From Ruminococcus sp. (GTDB lineage Bacteria > Bacillota > Clostridia > Oscillospirales > Ruminococcaceae), in contig JAILFN010000027.1 in NCBI GenBank assembly GCA_024697545.1, positions 1-64,000 on the forward strand: a DNA stretch of 64,000 nt, given 5' to 3'. Position 1 is the first letter of the stretch. Every line of letters starts with the position of its first letter. This document shows positions 32,551 through 41,744 of this stretch, one piece after another. Position numbers and translations under genes: made by a program. Below the pieces are notes generated by a model. The model was not told the origin of the DNA, made no database searches, and worked only from the letters and a program-made list of their open reading frames with translations.

Positions 32551-34305
32551 TTACTTTACCCTCAGCCTGTCCGCCTCCGCTGCGTCGGGCTTTACATAGA
32601 CAGTCCTCTGATCTGTGAATATCACCATGCCGGGCTTTGCGCCGTTCGGCTTTTTGACGAACTTTATGAGCGTGTAATCTACGGGCACCTGTGAGCTCTG
32701 TGCCGCCTTTGAATGATAAGCCGCTATCCTTGCCGCCTGAAGTATAGTGCTGTCGGGCGGGGTCTCGCCGTTTGTCTGTATCACGGTATGCGAGCCTGTT
32801 ATGTTCTGCGTGTGCAGCCATATGTCCGTCTTCTTTGAGTCTTTGAGGGTAAGCTTGTCGTTCTGGCGGTTGTGCCTGCCGACGAGTATCGTGTAGCCGT
32901 CGTCCGAGACGAACTTTATCGGCGGCAGCGAACGGGGCGGCTTGCCCTTTGCGTAGCGGCGGCGGATATAGCCCTCATCGGCAAGCTCCTCACGAAGCTG
33001 TTCGATATCCGATTCGGAATCGGCGCGGGTCAGCGAATCCAGCACCGAGTCGATATAGCTAAGCTCCTGCTCACCCTTTTCTATAAGCCCTGCGAGCAGC
33101 TTTTCGGCGGTGTCGGCTTTTTTATATTCCTTGTAGTATTTCTGCGCGTTCTGTGTCGGGGTCAGCCGCGGGTCGAGCGTTATCTCGATCTCTTCCTGCG
33201 CCTCGCTCATATAGTTTACGCAGCGAAACGAGGTCTGACCCTTTTGCAGCGCGTATAGATTTGTCATGATAAGGTCGCCGCAGTTTTTCAGCTTCTCGCG
33301 GTCGGCGCACTCTTTCAGCTCCTGACGCTGGTTTGCGATACGTCTTGCCGTCCTCTCCGAAAGCGAGGTCAGCAGTCTGAAAAGATCCTGCGCCTTCTGC
33401 TTGATACGCTCCAGCCTGTCGCGCGAGGAATAGAAATCGTCCAGCAGGGCGCAGGCGCTTTCGGCGGGTCTTGTCTCCATCAGCGAGCCGAAATGGAGTA
33501 TCTTCGCAAAGCAGAAATCCTTGAGCATACCATCGGGGGTCGCGAGCATGGTGTAGCTCAGTTCGCGGCGTTTAAGCTTTTCGCCCTCGGCGACGGCGTA
33601 TCCCGCAAGCTTTTTCAGCTGCTCGGGGGTGTAAGCGCCGACCGCCTTGTCCTCTCCGCCGTCGGTGAGCCATACAAGCTCATCGGCGAACACGGGGGAT
33701 ATTCCCTCCAGCGTCTGTACCAGCGCCTTCGAGAGCTTTTTGTTCGGCAGCTCCCCGAGCCTTGCCGTAAACTCATCTTCATCAAGCTCATCGAGTTTCA
33801 GCTTATCCGAGCGGGGCGGCAGGGTATAGGCTATCCCCGGGAGAACGGGGCGCACCTCGGACATATCGGGGGTGACGCGCTTTATGCTGTCCACCACCTT
33901 GCCGTCGCCGTCTATGAGTATTATGTTCGAGCGCCGTCCCATTATCTCTGCCGCGACGGTGAGCTTCACGGGGTCGCCCAGCTCGTTCGAGGCTTCTACG
34001 TCTATGTAAAGTATGCGCTCATACCCGTCCTGACGTATCGCCGATATCTTGCCTGCCGTAAGCCGCTTACGCATGAGCATACAGAACATCGGCGGGGTCT
34101 TGGGGTTTTCTATCTCGGCGCGGGTGACGTGTACCCTTGCCGAGCCTGCCGCCGAGTTTATCAGCAGTCTGTAAGCGCCGTCGCGGGTACGCACCCCGAG
34201 CAGCAGCTCCTCGCGCGAGGGCTGGTACACCTTTTCTATCCTGCCGCCAACAAGCGGCTCAAGCTCCTCACGCACAAGCGAGAGGAAGATTCCGTCTAAT
34301 GCCAT
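32551..34305 (-). CDS. rqcH: Ribosome quality control protein RqcH (NFACT/FbpA family)
   Basis: 584 residues. RqcH binds stalled 50S-peptidyl-tRNA complexes and adds C-terminal alanine tails that target nascent chains for decay. The NFACT-N domain begins with MALDGIFLSLVREELEPLVG and includes the RVHVTRAEIENP loop. A central coiled coil spans about 290-450. The NFACT-R domain has FVSDDGYTILVGRHNRQND, DIWLHTQNITGSHTVI and GMVIFTDQRTVYVKP. Length is normal. It was once called fibronectin-binding protein. It stands alone, with an interspersed repeat upstream. Confidence 0.93.
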   Translation of the reverse strand: MALDGIFLSLVREELEPLVGGRIEKVYQPSREELLLGVRTRDGAYRLLINSAAGSARVHVTRAEIENPKTPPMFCMLMRKRLTAGKISAIRQDGYERILYIDVEASNELGDPVKLTVAAEIMGRRSNIILIDGDGKVVDSIKRVTPDMSEVRPVLPGIAYTLPPRSDKLKLDELDEDEFTARLGELPNKKLSKALVQTLEGISPVFADELVWLTDGGEDKAVGAYTPEQLKKLAGYAVAEGEKLKRRELSYTMLATPDGMLKDFCFAKILHFGSLMETRPAESACALLDDFYSSRDRLERIKQKAQDLFRLLTSLSERTARRIANQRQELKECADREKLKNCGDLIMTNLYALQKGQTSFRCVNYMSEAQEEIEITLDPRLTPTQNAQKYYKEYKKADTAEKLLAGLIEKGEQELSYIDSVLDSLTRADSESDIEQLREELADEGYIRRRYAKGKPPRSLPPIKFVSDDGYTILVGRHNRQNDKLTLKDSKKTDIWLHTQNITGSHTVIQTNGETPPDSTILQAARIAAYHSKAAQSSQVPVDYTLIKFVKKPNGAKPGMVIFTDQRTVYVKPDAAEADRLRVK

Positions 34306-34319
34306 TTATGTGTCTCCTT

Positions 34320-34590
34320 TTTTCTGTGAGTCGCGTGCTGTTGTTCGCCCTGCGGGCGAATTGGGGGTATCTCCCCCGCCGCGCTTCGCTTGGCATTGGG
34401 AGATCTGAGATCGGCATTTGTGGGGTTTGCGCTGTTTTGGTGCAAGGGGGGAAGATCGTTTGATTTAGGGGAAAATGTATTTTATATGCCGATCTCTTTG
34501 CCCCTTTGGGGCAAATGAGGGCTCTGCCCTCAAACTCCCGCAAGGGAAACCCTTTTGGAAAAGGGTTATCCCTTGACCCTTCCTAAAACT
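34320..34590. repeat. Interspersed palindromic repeat element
   Basis: This gap between tsaB and rqcH has no gene. It contains TTCGCCCTGCGGGCGAA, GGGGGTATCTCCCCC, an inverted pair GATCGGCA...TGCCGATC (about 34461-34495), GCCCCTTTGGGGC, GAGGGCTCTGCCCTC and AAACCCTTTTGGAAAAGGGTT. The same modules in the same order recur in diverged form at 47010-47320, and a part recurs inverted at 5905-6130. Confidence 0.6.
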
Positions 34591-34592
34591 TT

Positions 34593-35276
34593 TTATTTAT
34601 CGCGGTGGGCTTTGTCTTTTTCTGCTTTTGTTTCTTGCAGGTATGCGGCTTCGAGTTCGTCGGGGGTGACGGCGCGGGCGGGGGCGGCTTCAAATGCCAT
34701 GCAGAGGCTTGAAGCCTTTTGCAGCCGCATCGCAGACGGAGCGCAGATGATATCCTCCCTGTCGGCAAACATTGTATCCGCGATCTCTGAGCAGCAGTCG
34801 CCTGTCAGCAGCAAAGCACCGTCTGCCATAGCTTCAAGCTCGGTCTCGGCGCATACCCTGTCGGGAAGTATGTTCCTTACCGTGATACCGTCCGACTCGT
34901 AAAGCCCTGCATAAACGATATCCTTGCGGGCGCGCATGACGGGAAGTATCCTGCCGCGGTAAGGTGCGCAGCCCCATGCAAGCGCTTCAAGGGTGGAGAT
35001 CCCGGCGCATTTGAGTGTCGGGCAGCCCATAGCTATCCCCTTGACCGCCGCGATGCCGATACGCAGTCCCGTATAAGAGCCGGGACCCGCGGCGCAGGCT
35101 ATACCGTCGAGATCGGAAAAGTTCAGACCGCAGTCGGAAAGCAGCTCCTTTGCCATTGGAAGTATTATCTGCGAATGGGTAAGCGTTGTGTATACCGTCT
35201 TCTCGGCGAGAAGCAGCCAGCCGTCGGTGACGGCTGCCGAAGCGGTCTTGCCCGATGTGTCAATTGCCAATATCTT
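34593..35276 (-). CDS. tsaB: tRNA threonylcarbamoyladenosine biosynthesis protein TsaB
   Basis: About 228 residues with an ASKHA fold. TsaB partners TsaD and TsaE in making t6A37 on ANN-decoding tRNAs. Typical parts are MKILAIDTSG at the N-terminus, LTHSQIILPM, and the CAAGPGSYTGLRIGIAAVKG block. I place the start at TTG 35276, where an ATTACCGGAG site has 9-nt spacing; ATG 35285 directly abuts that site. The gene overlaps tsaE by 17 bp. The C-terminus is charged and short. Confidence 0.92.
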   Translation of the reverse strand, partial: KILAIDTSGKTASAAVTDGWLLLAEKTVYTTLTHSQIILPMAKELLSDCGLNFSDLDGIACAAGPGSYTGLRIGIAAVKGIAMGCPTLKCAGISTLEALAWGCAPYRGRILPVMRARKDIVYAGLYESDGITVRNILPDRVCAETELEAMADGALLLTGDCCSEIADTMFADREDIICAPSAMRLQKASSLCMAFEAAPARAVTPDELEAAYLQETKAEKDKAHRDK

Positions 35277-35706
35277 CAAAGCGTTCATCTCCGGTAATGA
35301 TAATTTCTCTTGTGTTGTCATCTATCCTCGAAAGCCCGATGTATACCGTGCCTTCGGGCAGCGCATCGTCGATGTTCTCCGACCACTCTACCGCAAGGGC
35401 GCAGCCCTGTTCAAGGCAGTCGTAAAAGCCGACAGCGTCAAGCTCCTCCGAGGAGCCTATGCGGTACATATCGTAGTGGCAGAGGGGCGTTTTTCCCTCC
35501 TCGCGGTATTCGTTGAGCAGCGCGAAGGTCGGCGAGGTCACTTCATCGGGCAGACCCATGCCGACAGCTATACCGCGGGTCATGGTGGTCTTTCCCGCAC
35601 CGAGATCGCCGCGGAAGGCTATCACATCGCCGCCGCGGAGCTTAGCGCCTATCTTTTTCCCGAGTTCTATCGTCTCCTCGGGGGAATGTGTAGTTATCTT
35701 CATCAT
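35260..35706 (-). CDS. tsaE: tRNA threonylcarbamoyladenosine biosynthesis ATPase TsaE
   Basis: 148 residues. P-loop GDLGAGKTTMTRGIA (near 37), the EVTSPTFALLNEY motif and the conserved HYDMYRI box identify TsaE, the ATPase of the t6A complex. It overlaps the DUF3810 gene upstream by 4 bp and tsaB downstream, so the three are cotranscribed. Confidence 0.95.
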   Translation of the reverse strand: MMKITTHSPEETIELGKKIGAKLRGGDVIAFRGDLGAGKTTMTRGIAVGMGLPDEVTSPTFALLNEYREEGKTPLCHYDMYRIGSSEELDAVGFYDCLEQGCALAVEWSENIDDALPEGTVYIGLSRIDDNTREIIITGDERFEDIGN

Positions 35707-37238
35707 TTTACCTCTGTAAGGTCTTTGTCCTCGACCACATGGGTCTCGTGGTTTTCAGAGCCTTTCGTTTCTTCCTCCTGCTGCATGAAGTACCAGTCGA
35801 GCAGCAGATCGGTCACGCGGTCGTAGGACTTCTTGCCGTCCTCCACGCCGTTGAGCTTCATCGAAGCGTCCGAGACTTTATCGGACACCTCAGCCACCTT
35901 TTCCGAATCGAACAGACCCTCATCGCTTTTCTGCACCTTCTGCCAGTGCTCGATGTTTACGTTCCAGTCGGTGAGCACTTCATCGGATATCGAATCATAA
36001 AGCCGCGCCACCGTCTCCTCCGAGCAGTTTTCCTCGCACTGAGCTATGACGTACTTCATAACGCGGAGATATCCGCTGTAACGGTAGTCGGGGCTTTCGC
36101 TCGCATCGCAGGCGAGGAAGCCTATGAAGTTTGCCTCGTCCTCACGCATAAAGCCCTTTGTATGGGCAAGCTCGTGGCATACGGTATCGGGCAGGTTGAG
36201 CTTAGGTATCTCGTCGTTGTAGTTAGCCTCCATCGTAAAGGGGAAATATATCCCGAGGAGGTACTGCTGGCTCATGAAAAAGCTGTGCTTTATCGGCTTC
36301 GGCGAAGTGTACCAGCCGCCAAGCTCGGGGTATTCGCGTTCGAGCTTTTTCATTGAAGCCCTGGCGGTATGGTCAAGGTCTGCCGTCAGTATGAACCTGC
36401 CGTCCTTGTCACGCTTGACCTCCGCGGCAGCGGCGTTCGTCTCGGCGATAAGGTAGTCGCAGAGCTGTTCGAGCTGCGAGGGGGTGTACCATTTTCCAGG
36501 GTAGTCATACATCTTCACGAAAGTCGGGGTGTGGTAGAGTATAAAGCAGTTGAGTGTTTCGGTAAGCAGCACGAAGGTCAGCACCCATGCGTAGAAATAC
36601 TGATATATCCGCCTGACGGTGCGCTTGAAGTCTCGGTCCTTGCGCTTTATTATCATAAGCAGGATAAAAAGCGGCGTGGAGACCGCGACTGTCCACAGCC
36701 CTATCTGTATCAGCAGTTCGCCGAAAGAGAAAGGGATCCTGTTCGTCAGCCGCGCATACAGCGTTGATATTTTCGGGAAGACCTCCTGCATATACCAAAG
36801 CGAAAAGCTGCTGCTGTTCCATGCGATGATATTGAGCACCACGCATATAAAGATCGTCGGAAGGATGACGAGCAGCTGGCGCTCGCGGCGTTTTCTCGAT
36901 TTTTTCAGCCGGCTGTTCAGCTCCGAAGTGTCCTCATATTCTATCTGTCCAAAGGATCTTTTTTCGGATCCGTTTTTCGCCTTTTCGCGGCGTGAGAGCT
37001 TTTTATCCCCGCTGCCGTTCCCGGAGGCGGTCTTCACCGCAGAGGAAGATATCTCTTGCTGCTCCTCTGTATCGAGCTGTTCGAGCATTTCATCGTACCT
37101 GCTCTTTTGCGGCTGAGCGTCCTTCATGCTCTCCATAAAGGAGCTGTCCTGCATAGCCTGCATGAAGGAGCTTCCATGCCTGTCTGGCACAGGCTTTTCA
37201 TTTTCAAAAAGTGCGGAACGCTTTGGCTGCTCACTCAT
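35703..37238 (-). CDS. DUF3810 family membrane protein with HExxH zinc motif
   Basis: 511 residues. A charged cytoplasmic N-terminus of about 130 residues precedes membrane helices (LLVILPTIFICVVLNIIAW; LIQIGLWTVAVSTPLFILLM; YAWVLTFVLLTETLNCFIL). The outer domain has CHELAHTKGFMREDEANFIG, a metallopeptidase-type HExxH with a downstream Glu as third ligand. This is the DUF3810 architecture; the substrate is unknown. The long N-terminal tail with repeated SSFMQ/SSFME and Lys/Glu-rich runs is unusual. First gene of the tsaE-tsaB operon. Confidence 0.82.
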   Translation of the reverse strand: MSEQPKRSALFENEKPVPDRHGSSFMQAMQDSSFMESMKDAQPQKSRYDEMLEQLDTEEQQEISSSAVKTASGNGSGDKKLSRREKAKNGSEKRSFGQIEYEDTSELNSRLKKSRKRRERQLLVILPTIFICVVLNIIAWNSSSFSLWYMQEVFPKISTLYARLTNRIPFSFGELLIQIGLWTVAVSTPLFILLMIIKRKDRDFKRTVRRIYQYFYAWVLTFVLLTETLNCFILYHTPTFVKMYDYPGKWYTPSQLEQLCDYLIAETNAAAAEVKRDKDGRFILTADLDHTARASMKKLEREYPELGGWYTSPKPIKHSFFMSQQYLLGIYFPFTMEANYNDEIPKLNLPDTVCHELAHTKGFMREDEANFIGFLACDASESPDYRYSGYLRVMKYVIAQCEENCSEETVARLYDSISDEVLTDWNVNIEHWQKVQKSDEGLFDSEKVAEVSDKVSDASMKLNGVEDGKKSYDRVTDLLLDWYFMQQEEETKGSENHETHVVEDKDLTEVK

Positions 37239-37254
37239 ATCGGCAGCCCCCTTT

Positions 37255-37290
37255 CTTAATACAAGAGCGAGCAGTGCGCTCGCCCTTTGG
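37255..37290 (-). terminator. Terminator of fhs
   Basis: Minus strand GGGCGAGCG with CGCTCGCTC and a short loop, followed by TTGTATTAAG, directly after the fhs stop. Confidence 0.7.
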
Positions 37291-37295
37291 ATCTA

Positions 37296-38972
37296 TTAGA
37301 ACAGACCGCTGATGTTGCCGTCGTTGTCAACGTCTATCGCGAATGCGGCGGGCTGTTTGGGAAGTCCGGGCATCGTCATGATGTCGCCTGTGTATACCAC
37401 TATGAATCCTGCGCCCGAAGAAAGCTTCATGTCACGGACGGTGATCTCAAAGCCCTCGGGCTTGCCCAGCTTGGTCGGGTCGTCGGAAAGCGAATACTGT
37501 GTCTTTGCAACGCATATCGGCAGGTCGGTCTTTCCGAGTGCTTCGATCTCTTTAAGCGCCTTCTCTGCCTGAGCGGTGTAGATAACACCGTCGGCGCGGT
37601 ATATCTCGCGGGCAACGATCCCTATCTTCTCCTTTACGGGGAGATCCAGATCATAAAGCTGGTGGAACTCGTTGCTGCCCTCGTTTGCGTCGATCGCGGC
37701 GCATACCTTCTGTGCAAGATCCTTTCCGCCTTCGCCGCCCTTTGCGAATACCTCAGCGAGGGAATACTCAACGCCGCACTCGGCGCACACCTCTTCGATG
37801 ACCTTTATCTCGGCATCGGTGTCGGTATGGAAGCGGTTGATGGCAACGACTACGGGCACACCGAACTTACGCATATTCTCGATATGCGTCCTGAGGTTGA
37901 CAGCGCCCTTTTTCAGAGCCTCTACATTCTCGGCAGTCAGCTCGGAGCGTGCAACGCCGCCGTTGTATTTCAGTGCGCGTATGGTAGCTACGAGAACTAC
38001 CGCATTGGGAGTCAGACCCGCATAGCGGCACTTTATATCAAAGAACTTCTCGGCACCGAGGTCGGAGCCGAAGCCCGCTTCGGTGATGGTGTAATCGGCA
38101 AGCTTCAGTCCGAGCTTTGTGGCGCGGACGGAGTTGCAGCCGTGGGCGATGTTCGCGAAAGGACCGCCGTGCATGATGGCGGGGGTGTTCTCAAGAGTCT
38201 GCACGAGGTTGGGCTTTAAAGCGTCCTTCAGCAGAGCAGCCATAGCGCCGCAGCCGCCGAGCTGACCCGCATATACGGGGTTGCCGTCAAGGTCATAGCC
38301 GACGAGTATGCGTTCGAGCCTTGCCTTTAAGTCGGCAAGGTCGTCTGCAAGGCAGAGTATAGCCATGATCTCGCTCGCCACGGTGATCTGGAAGCCGTCC
38401 TCGCGGGGGAATCCGTTGATTTTTCCGCCGAGACCCACTATAACGCTTCTCAGCGCTCTGTCGTTCATATCCATACATCTCTTGAAGAGTATGCGTCTTT
38501 CGTCAAGTCTGTGGGGATTTCCCTGATGGATAGAGTTGTCTATCAGCGCACAGAGCAGGTTGTTTGCGGCAGTGATGGCGTGCATATCTCCCGTGAAGTG
38601 AAGATTGATGTCGTCCATCGGCACGACCTGTGCATAGCCGCCGCCCGCAGCGCCGCCCTTGATGCCGAAAACGGGTCCGAGCGAGGGCTCGCGCAGCGCG
38701 AGTATCGCCTTCTTGCCTATCTTCGCCATAGCCTCAGCAAGACCCACCGACATTGTGGTCTTGCCCTCGCCCGCGGGGGTGGGGTTGATGGCGGTAACGA
38801 GTATCAGCTTTCCGTCAGGCTTGTCGGCAAGCTTTCCGTAAAGTGCTTCCGAAAGCTTTGCCTTGTAGTGGCCGTAAGGCTCGATGTCGTCCTCATTCAC
38901 GTTGAGCCAAGCCGCAACCTCATTTATTTTCAGCATATTCGCCTGATTTGCAATTTCAATATCGCTAAGCAT
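37296..38972 (-). CDS. fhs: Formate-tetrahydrofolate ligase
   Basis: 558 residues, the normal length. It joins formate to tetrahydrofolate with ATP, giving 10-formyl-THF for one-carbon metabolism. The P-loop-like motif is [20 protein letters not shown], followed by [20 protein letters not shown] and [15 protein letters not shown]. The later blocks [16 protein letters not shown] and [15 protein letters not shown] are also standard. Start: ATG 38972, since GAAAGGACAGG sits before it; the ATG at 39002 has no such site. It lies 35 bp after a lipoprotein gene in the same direction. metF further right belongs to the same folate network. Confidence 0.97.
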   Translation of the reverse strand: MLSDIEIANQANMLKINEVAAWLNVNEDDIEPYGHYKAKLSEALYGKLADKPDGKLILVTAINPTPAGEGKTTMSVGLAEAMAKIGKKAILALREPSLGPVFGIKGGAAGGGYAQVVPMDDINLHFTGDMHAITAANNLLCALIDNSIHQGNPHRLDERRILFKRCMDMNDRALRSVIVGLGGKINGFPREDGFQITVASEIMAILCLADDLADLKARLERILVGYDLDGNPVYAGQLGGCGAMAALLKDALKPNLVQTLENTPAIMHGGPFANIAHGCNSVRATKLGLKLADYTITEAGFGSDLGAEKFFDIKCRYAGLTPNAVVLVATIRALKYNGGVARSELTAENVEALKKGAVNLRTHIENMRKFGVPVVVAINRFHTDTDAEIKVIEEVCAECGVEYSLAEVFAKGGEGGKDLAQKVCAAIDANEGSNEFHQLYDLDLPVKEKIGIVAREIYRADGVIYTAQAEKALKEIEALGKTDLPICVAKTQYSLSDDPTKLGKPEGFEITVRDMKLSSGAGFIVVYTGDIMTMPGLPKQPAAFAIDVDNDGNISGLF

Positions 38973-39007
38973 ATCATCCTGTCCTTTCTTATATATCTTC
39001 AACCGTC

Positions 39008-40276
39008 CTAGCCGTAGACTATCTCATCGGCATCGTCGGGTATCTGCACTATTATTTTAAGATTTATCGTCAGCATATTCTCATCGGTGGTGAGAACATA
39101 GCTGAGCCTGCGGTCTGCACTCAGGAAATCCTGCAAAAGGGTGACCATGCCCTTGCTGCCCTCCGAATCCGCATTAAAAAGCTCTGCCATCACCTGTGAG
39201 TATACGCCCTTGTCCTCGCACCTGAATCTTACGGTGCTGTCGGGCATACCATCTTCTATGCAGATGCGGCACTGTTCCCTGAACAGCTTTTTGATATCGT
39301 CCGAGCGGTGCAGTATCCTGCCTTCGCGGTCGAACCAGCTGCCGCTGCTGTCGTCAGCTTCGGGAAGCCGCATGAAGGTGTCTCTGTCCTCATCGTGTGT
39401 GGCTGCAATGTCCCTGTCGCTGACAAGGAAGTAATCATACCTGACGCTCTGCGGCTCCGCGCCGACAGGGTCGTCCCATGTGCAGTCAACGTTGTACCAT
39501 TTTCCGTCGAGCATCACCTTGTTCCACATATGCAGCTGCTGCACGCCGTCCTTATCGACAGCCATGCCGCAGGCGGGCAGGCAGGGGATATCCGAAAGCT
39601 GACAGAGCAGCGAAAACGCCTTTGCGTAACCCTCGCAGACCGCCTTTTTTGAGCAGAGCGCACCGTAGGCGCAGTGAGAATCTACGCCGTCGGAGGAATA
39701 CTCGCAATTTCGTACCAGCTCATCATGGAAGAACCTGACCCGTTCGTAATCATCGGGCAGCCCTGCCGCCGCAGCCTTCAGCCTTTCGGCTTCGGAAAGA
39801 AGCCGCGAATACTCCGAAGCGCCTTGCTCCGGCGTGCGGATATACTCAACAGCCGCGCGGACGACATAGCCCTCGCTGTTTACATATATCTTATAATCGG
39901 GACTGATGGGATCGCCGCACAGTCCCGTGCTGTTGACAAGATACAAAAGCTTGCCGAAGTCCTCCTGCGAAACGCAGTTTTCGGGAAGCTCAATGTCCTT
40001 TTCATAGTTGAATATACCCTCATACAGCGCACGGTAAGCCCTGCCGAGCGGCTCGCCCATACCCTCAAGGAAGTATTCAGCCGCCGCGCTGTTTTCGGGA
40101 GCAGTCAGACCATTCTGCCCCGTGTCCGAGCTTTCGGGATCTTGCTCTGCCTTTTCATGCACAGCGGGACGTTCGGGGAGAGATATCCTCCCGTCCTCGT
40201 CGGCGGGTATGCAGGAAGCCAGAGACAATGCCGCAAGCACCGAGAGCAGAACTGCCGACACTCGGTCTTTAATCAT
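39008..40276 (-). CDS. Lipoprotein with transglutaminase-like domain
   Basis: 422 residues. A lipobox LASC ([10 protein letters not shown], Cys near 22) indicates a lipid-anchored outer-surface protein. A disordered Pro/Glu/Ser stretch follows, then a transglutaminase-like domain (about 170-300). It has Cys in [16 protein letters not shown], His in [10 protein letters not shown] and Asp in [11 protein letters not shown]. The C-terminal 100 residues are not recognised. A paralogue of the same plan is at 52997-54052. The stop of the CNNM gene upstream overlaps its start by 8 bp. Target unknown; related domains act as cysteine peptidases or crosslinkers at the cell surface. Confidence 0.8.
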   Translation of the reverse strand: MIKDRVSAVLLSVLAALSLASCIPADEDGRISLPERPAVHEKAEQDPESSDTGQNGLTAPENSAAAEYFLEGMGEPLGRAYRALYEGIFNYEKDIELPENCVSQEDFGKLLYLVNSTGLCGDPISPDYKIYVNSEGYVVRAAVEYIRTPEQGASEYSRLLSEAERLKAAAAGLPDDYERVRFFHDELVRNCEYSSDGVDSHCAYGALCSKKAVCEGYAKAFSLLCQLSDIPCLPACGMAVDKDGVQQLHMWNKVMLDGKWYNVDCTWDDPVGAEPQSVRYDYFLVSDRDIAATHDEDRDTFMRLPEADDSSGSWFDREGRILHRSDDIKKLFREQCRICIEDGMPDSTVRFRCEDKGVYSQVMAELFNADSEGSKGMVTLLQDFLSADRRLSYVLTTDENMLTINLKIIVQIPDDADEIVYG

Positions 40277-41600
40277 CGGCTGTCACTCTTTTCTTGTCTA
40301 TCAAAGCCCTTATTCTTTCGATCCTGTTGTCCTTTGCCGAGATAACATTGAAGGTTATGTCACGATACCTGACCGAAGGCGTCCTGCCGTTTTCGGGGAT
40401 ATACCCGAGCAGCGAGGTAACAAAGCCGCCCATCGTATCAAAATCGTGCTCCTCTTCAAGCGGGCAGCCGAGCCGTTCCATAGTCTCATCGGGGTCGGCG
40501 CTGCCAAGTATATCGAAGGTGTTGGGGGTGATCTCCTGCACCTCCTCCTGCTCATTGCCGTCGTATTCATCGCGGATGTTCCCGACTATACATTCAAGCA
40601 GGTCTTCCATGGTAACGATACCCGCAGTGCCGCCGTATTCATCGAGCACCACAGCTATCTGACGTTTGTTTTCTGTGAACCATCTGAAAAGCTCACCGCA
40701 GCCCGCAGTCTCGGGCACATATTTTATCTTCCTCAGGTATTCCGAAACGAAATGCTTTGAGGCGTTGTCTTCATTAATGAGCGGCAGCAGATCCTTTATG
40801 TAAAGCACGCCGCAGATATCATCTATCGTCTCGCGGTAAACGGGCAGGCGGGAGAACCCGTGCTGCACCGAAAGCCTTACTGCCTCACCGATATGAGCCG
40901 AAAGCTCAACGCCGCAGACCTCCGTGCGGTGGGTCATGACCTCATGAAGGTCAAGGTCTGTGAACTCGAATATATTCGAGATCATCTCAGCCTCAGCGTC
41001 CTCGATGCCGCCGTTTTCATTTTCCTCTCCGATGAGCTGTATCAGCTCTTCGCCGTTGTCGTCGTCCGATTCGGGGCGGACGGAATATATCCTCGAGAAC
41101 AATGCCGTGACAAGCCTTCCGATACCGATGACGGGTGAGAACAGCCACAGCACAGACCTCAGATACCTGAATGTCCTGTGTGCGAACCTCTCGCCCCGCT
41201 CTCCCGTAAGCGAGCCTGTCTTTGAGGCGCGTCGGGGGACTTCGGTGCAGAGGGCGGCATAGATGCCCACAAACAGGCTGCAAAGCAGCAGCAGCAGCAC
41301 CCCGACTATCACATAGAACGCCCATGCGGGCTTATGCAGTGGCAGCACAAGTTCGGCGGCACTGCCTATCAGCCGTTTTGAAGCGGCAGCGACAGCAAAG
41401 GCGCACACTCCGCCGCAGAACATCTGAGTACAGAGCGCACCGAAGCGCAGATCATCCGCAGACAGTCCGATCTCATCAAGTTCCTCGTCCATGCTTCTGG
41501 TAACAGTCTGGAGCGCCAGCCCCAGAAGGTGCATGAGCGCCGTTATCACAAGATAAATAATGATGCCAACGAGCAAAAACGTTTGTCCGCCGTCGTCCAT
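40269..41600 (-). CDS. CNNM/CorC (HlyC) family membrane protein with CBS domains
   Basis: 443 residues. N-terminal DUF21/CNNM membrane helices (FLLVGIIIYLVITALMHLLG; MFCGGVCAFAVAAAS; WAFYVIVGVLLLLLC) are followed by a linker and a CBS pair with VMTHRTEVCGV, GFSRLPVYRETIDDICGVLY and KRQIAVVLDEYGGTAGIVTM. The C-terminal CorC/HlyC domain has GGFVTSLLGYIPENG. Members are linked to Mg2+ transport; the hemolysin name is historical. Substrate not shown by the sequence. Confidence 0.9.
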   Translation of the reverse strand: MDDGGQTFLLVGIIIYLVITALMHLLGLALQTVTRSMDEELDEIGLSADDLRFGALCTQMFCGGVCAFAVAAASKRLIGSAAELVLPLHKPAWAFYVIVGVLLLLLCSLFVGIYAALCTEVPRRASKTGSLTGERGERFAHRTFRYLRSVLWLFSPVIGIGRLVTALFSRIYSVRPESDDDNGEELIQLIGEENENGGIEDAEAEMISNIFEFTDLDLHEVMTHRTEVCGVELSAHIGEAVRLSVQHGFSRLPVYRETIDDICGVLYIKDLLPLINEDNASKHFVSEYLRKIKYVPETAGCGELFRWFTENKRQIAVVLDEYGGTAGIVTMEDLLECIVGNIRDEYDGNEQEEVQEITPNTFDILGSADPDETMERLGCPLEEEHDFDTMGGFVTSLLGYIPENGRTPSVRYRDITFNVISAKDNRIERIRALIDKKRVTADD

Positions 41601-41647
41601 GTGGTATTCTCTCCTTTGTGGTCATATAGCATAGAGTTATATATAAT

Positions 41648-41677
41648 ATTGTACAACATTTTCCCCATTCTTGTCAA
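41648..41677 (-). promoter_or_regulatory. Promoter of the CNNM-lipoprotein-fhs operon
   Basis: Minus strand TTGACA (41677-41672), 18-bp spacer, TACAAT (41653-41648). The next three genes (CNNM, lipoprotein, fhs) are closely spaced and have no other clear promoter. Confidence 0.65.
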
Positions 41678-41699
41678 GGGGTTGAAGGACTTTCCATCG

Positions 41700-41731
41700 C
41701 AAAAAAGGACGGCAAAAAAGCCGCCCTCTTT
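41700..41731 (-). terminator. Terminator of the GH13 gene
   Basis: Minus strand GGGCGGC-TTTTTT-GCCGTCC (one G-T pair) followed by TTTTTTGCG, 14 bp after the GH13 stop. Confidence 0.85.
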
Positions 41732-41744
41732 GTGTACTATGTTA

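Noticed and set aside
34320-34592. Small protein gene upstream of rqcH (91-aa minus-strand frame)
   Set aside because: It translates the palindromic repeat; there is no ribosome site and the reading is not conserved in the second repeat copy.
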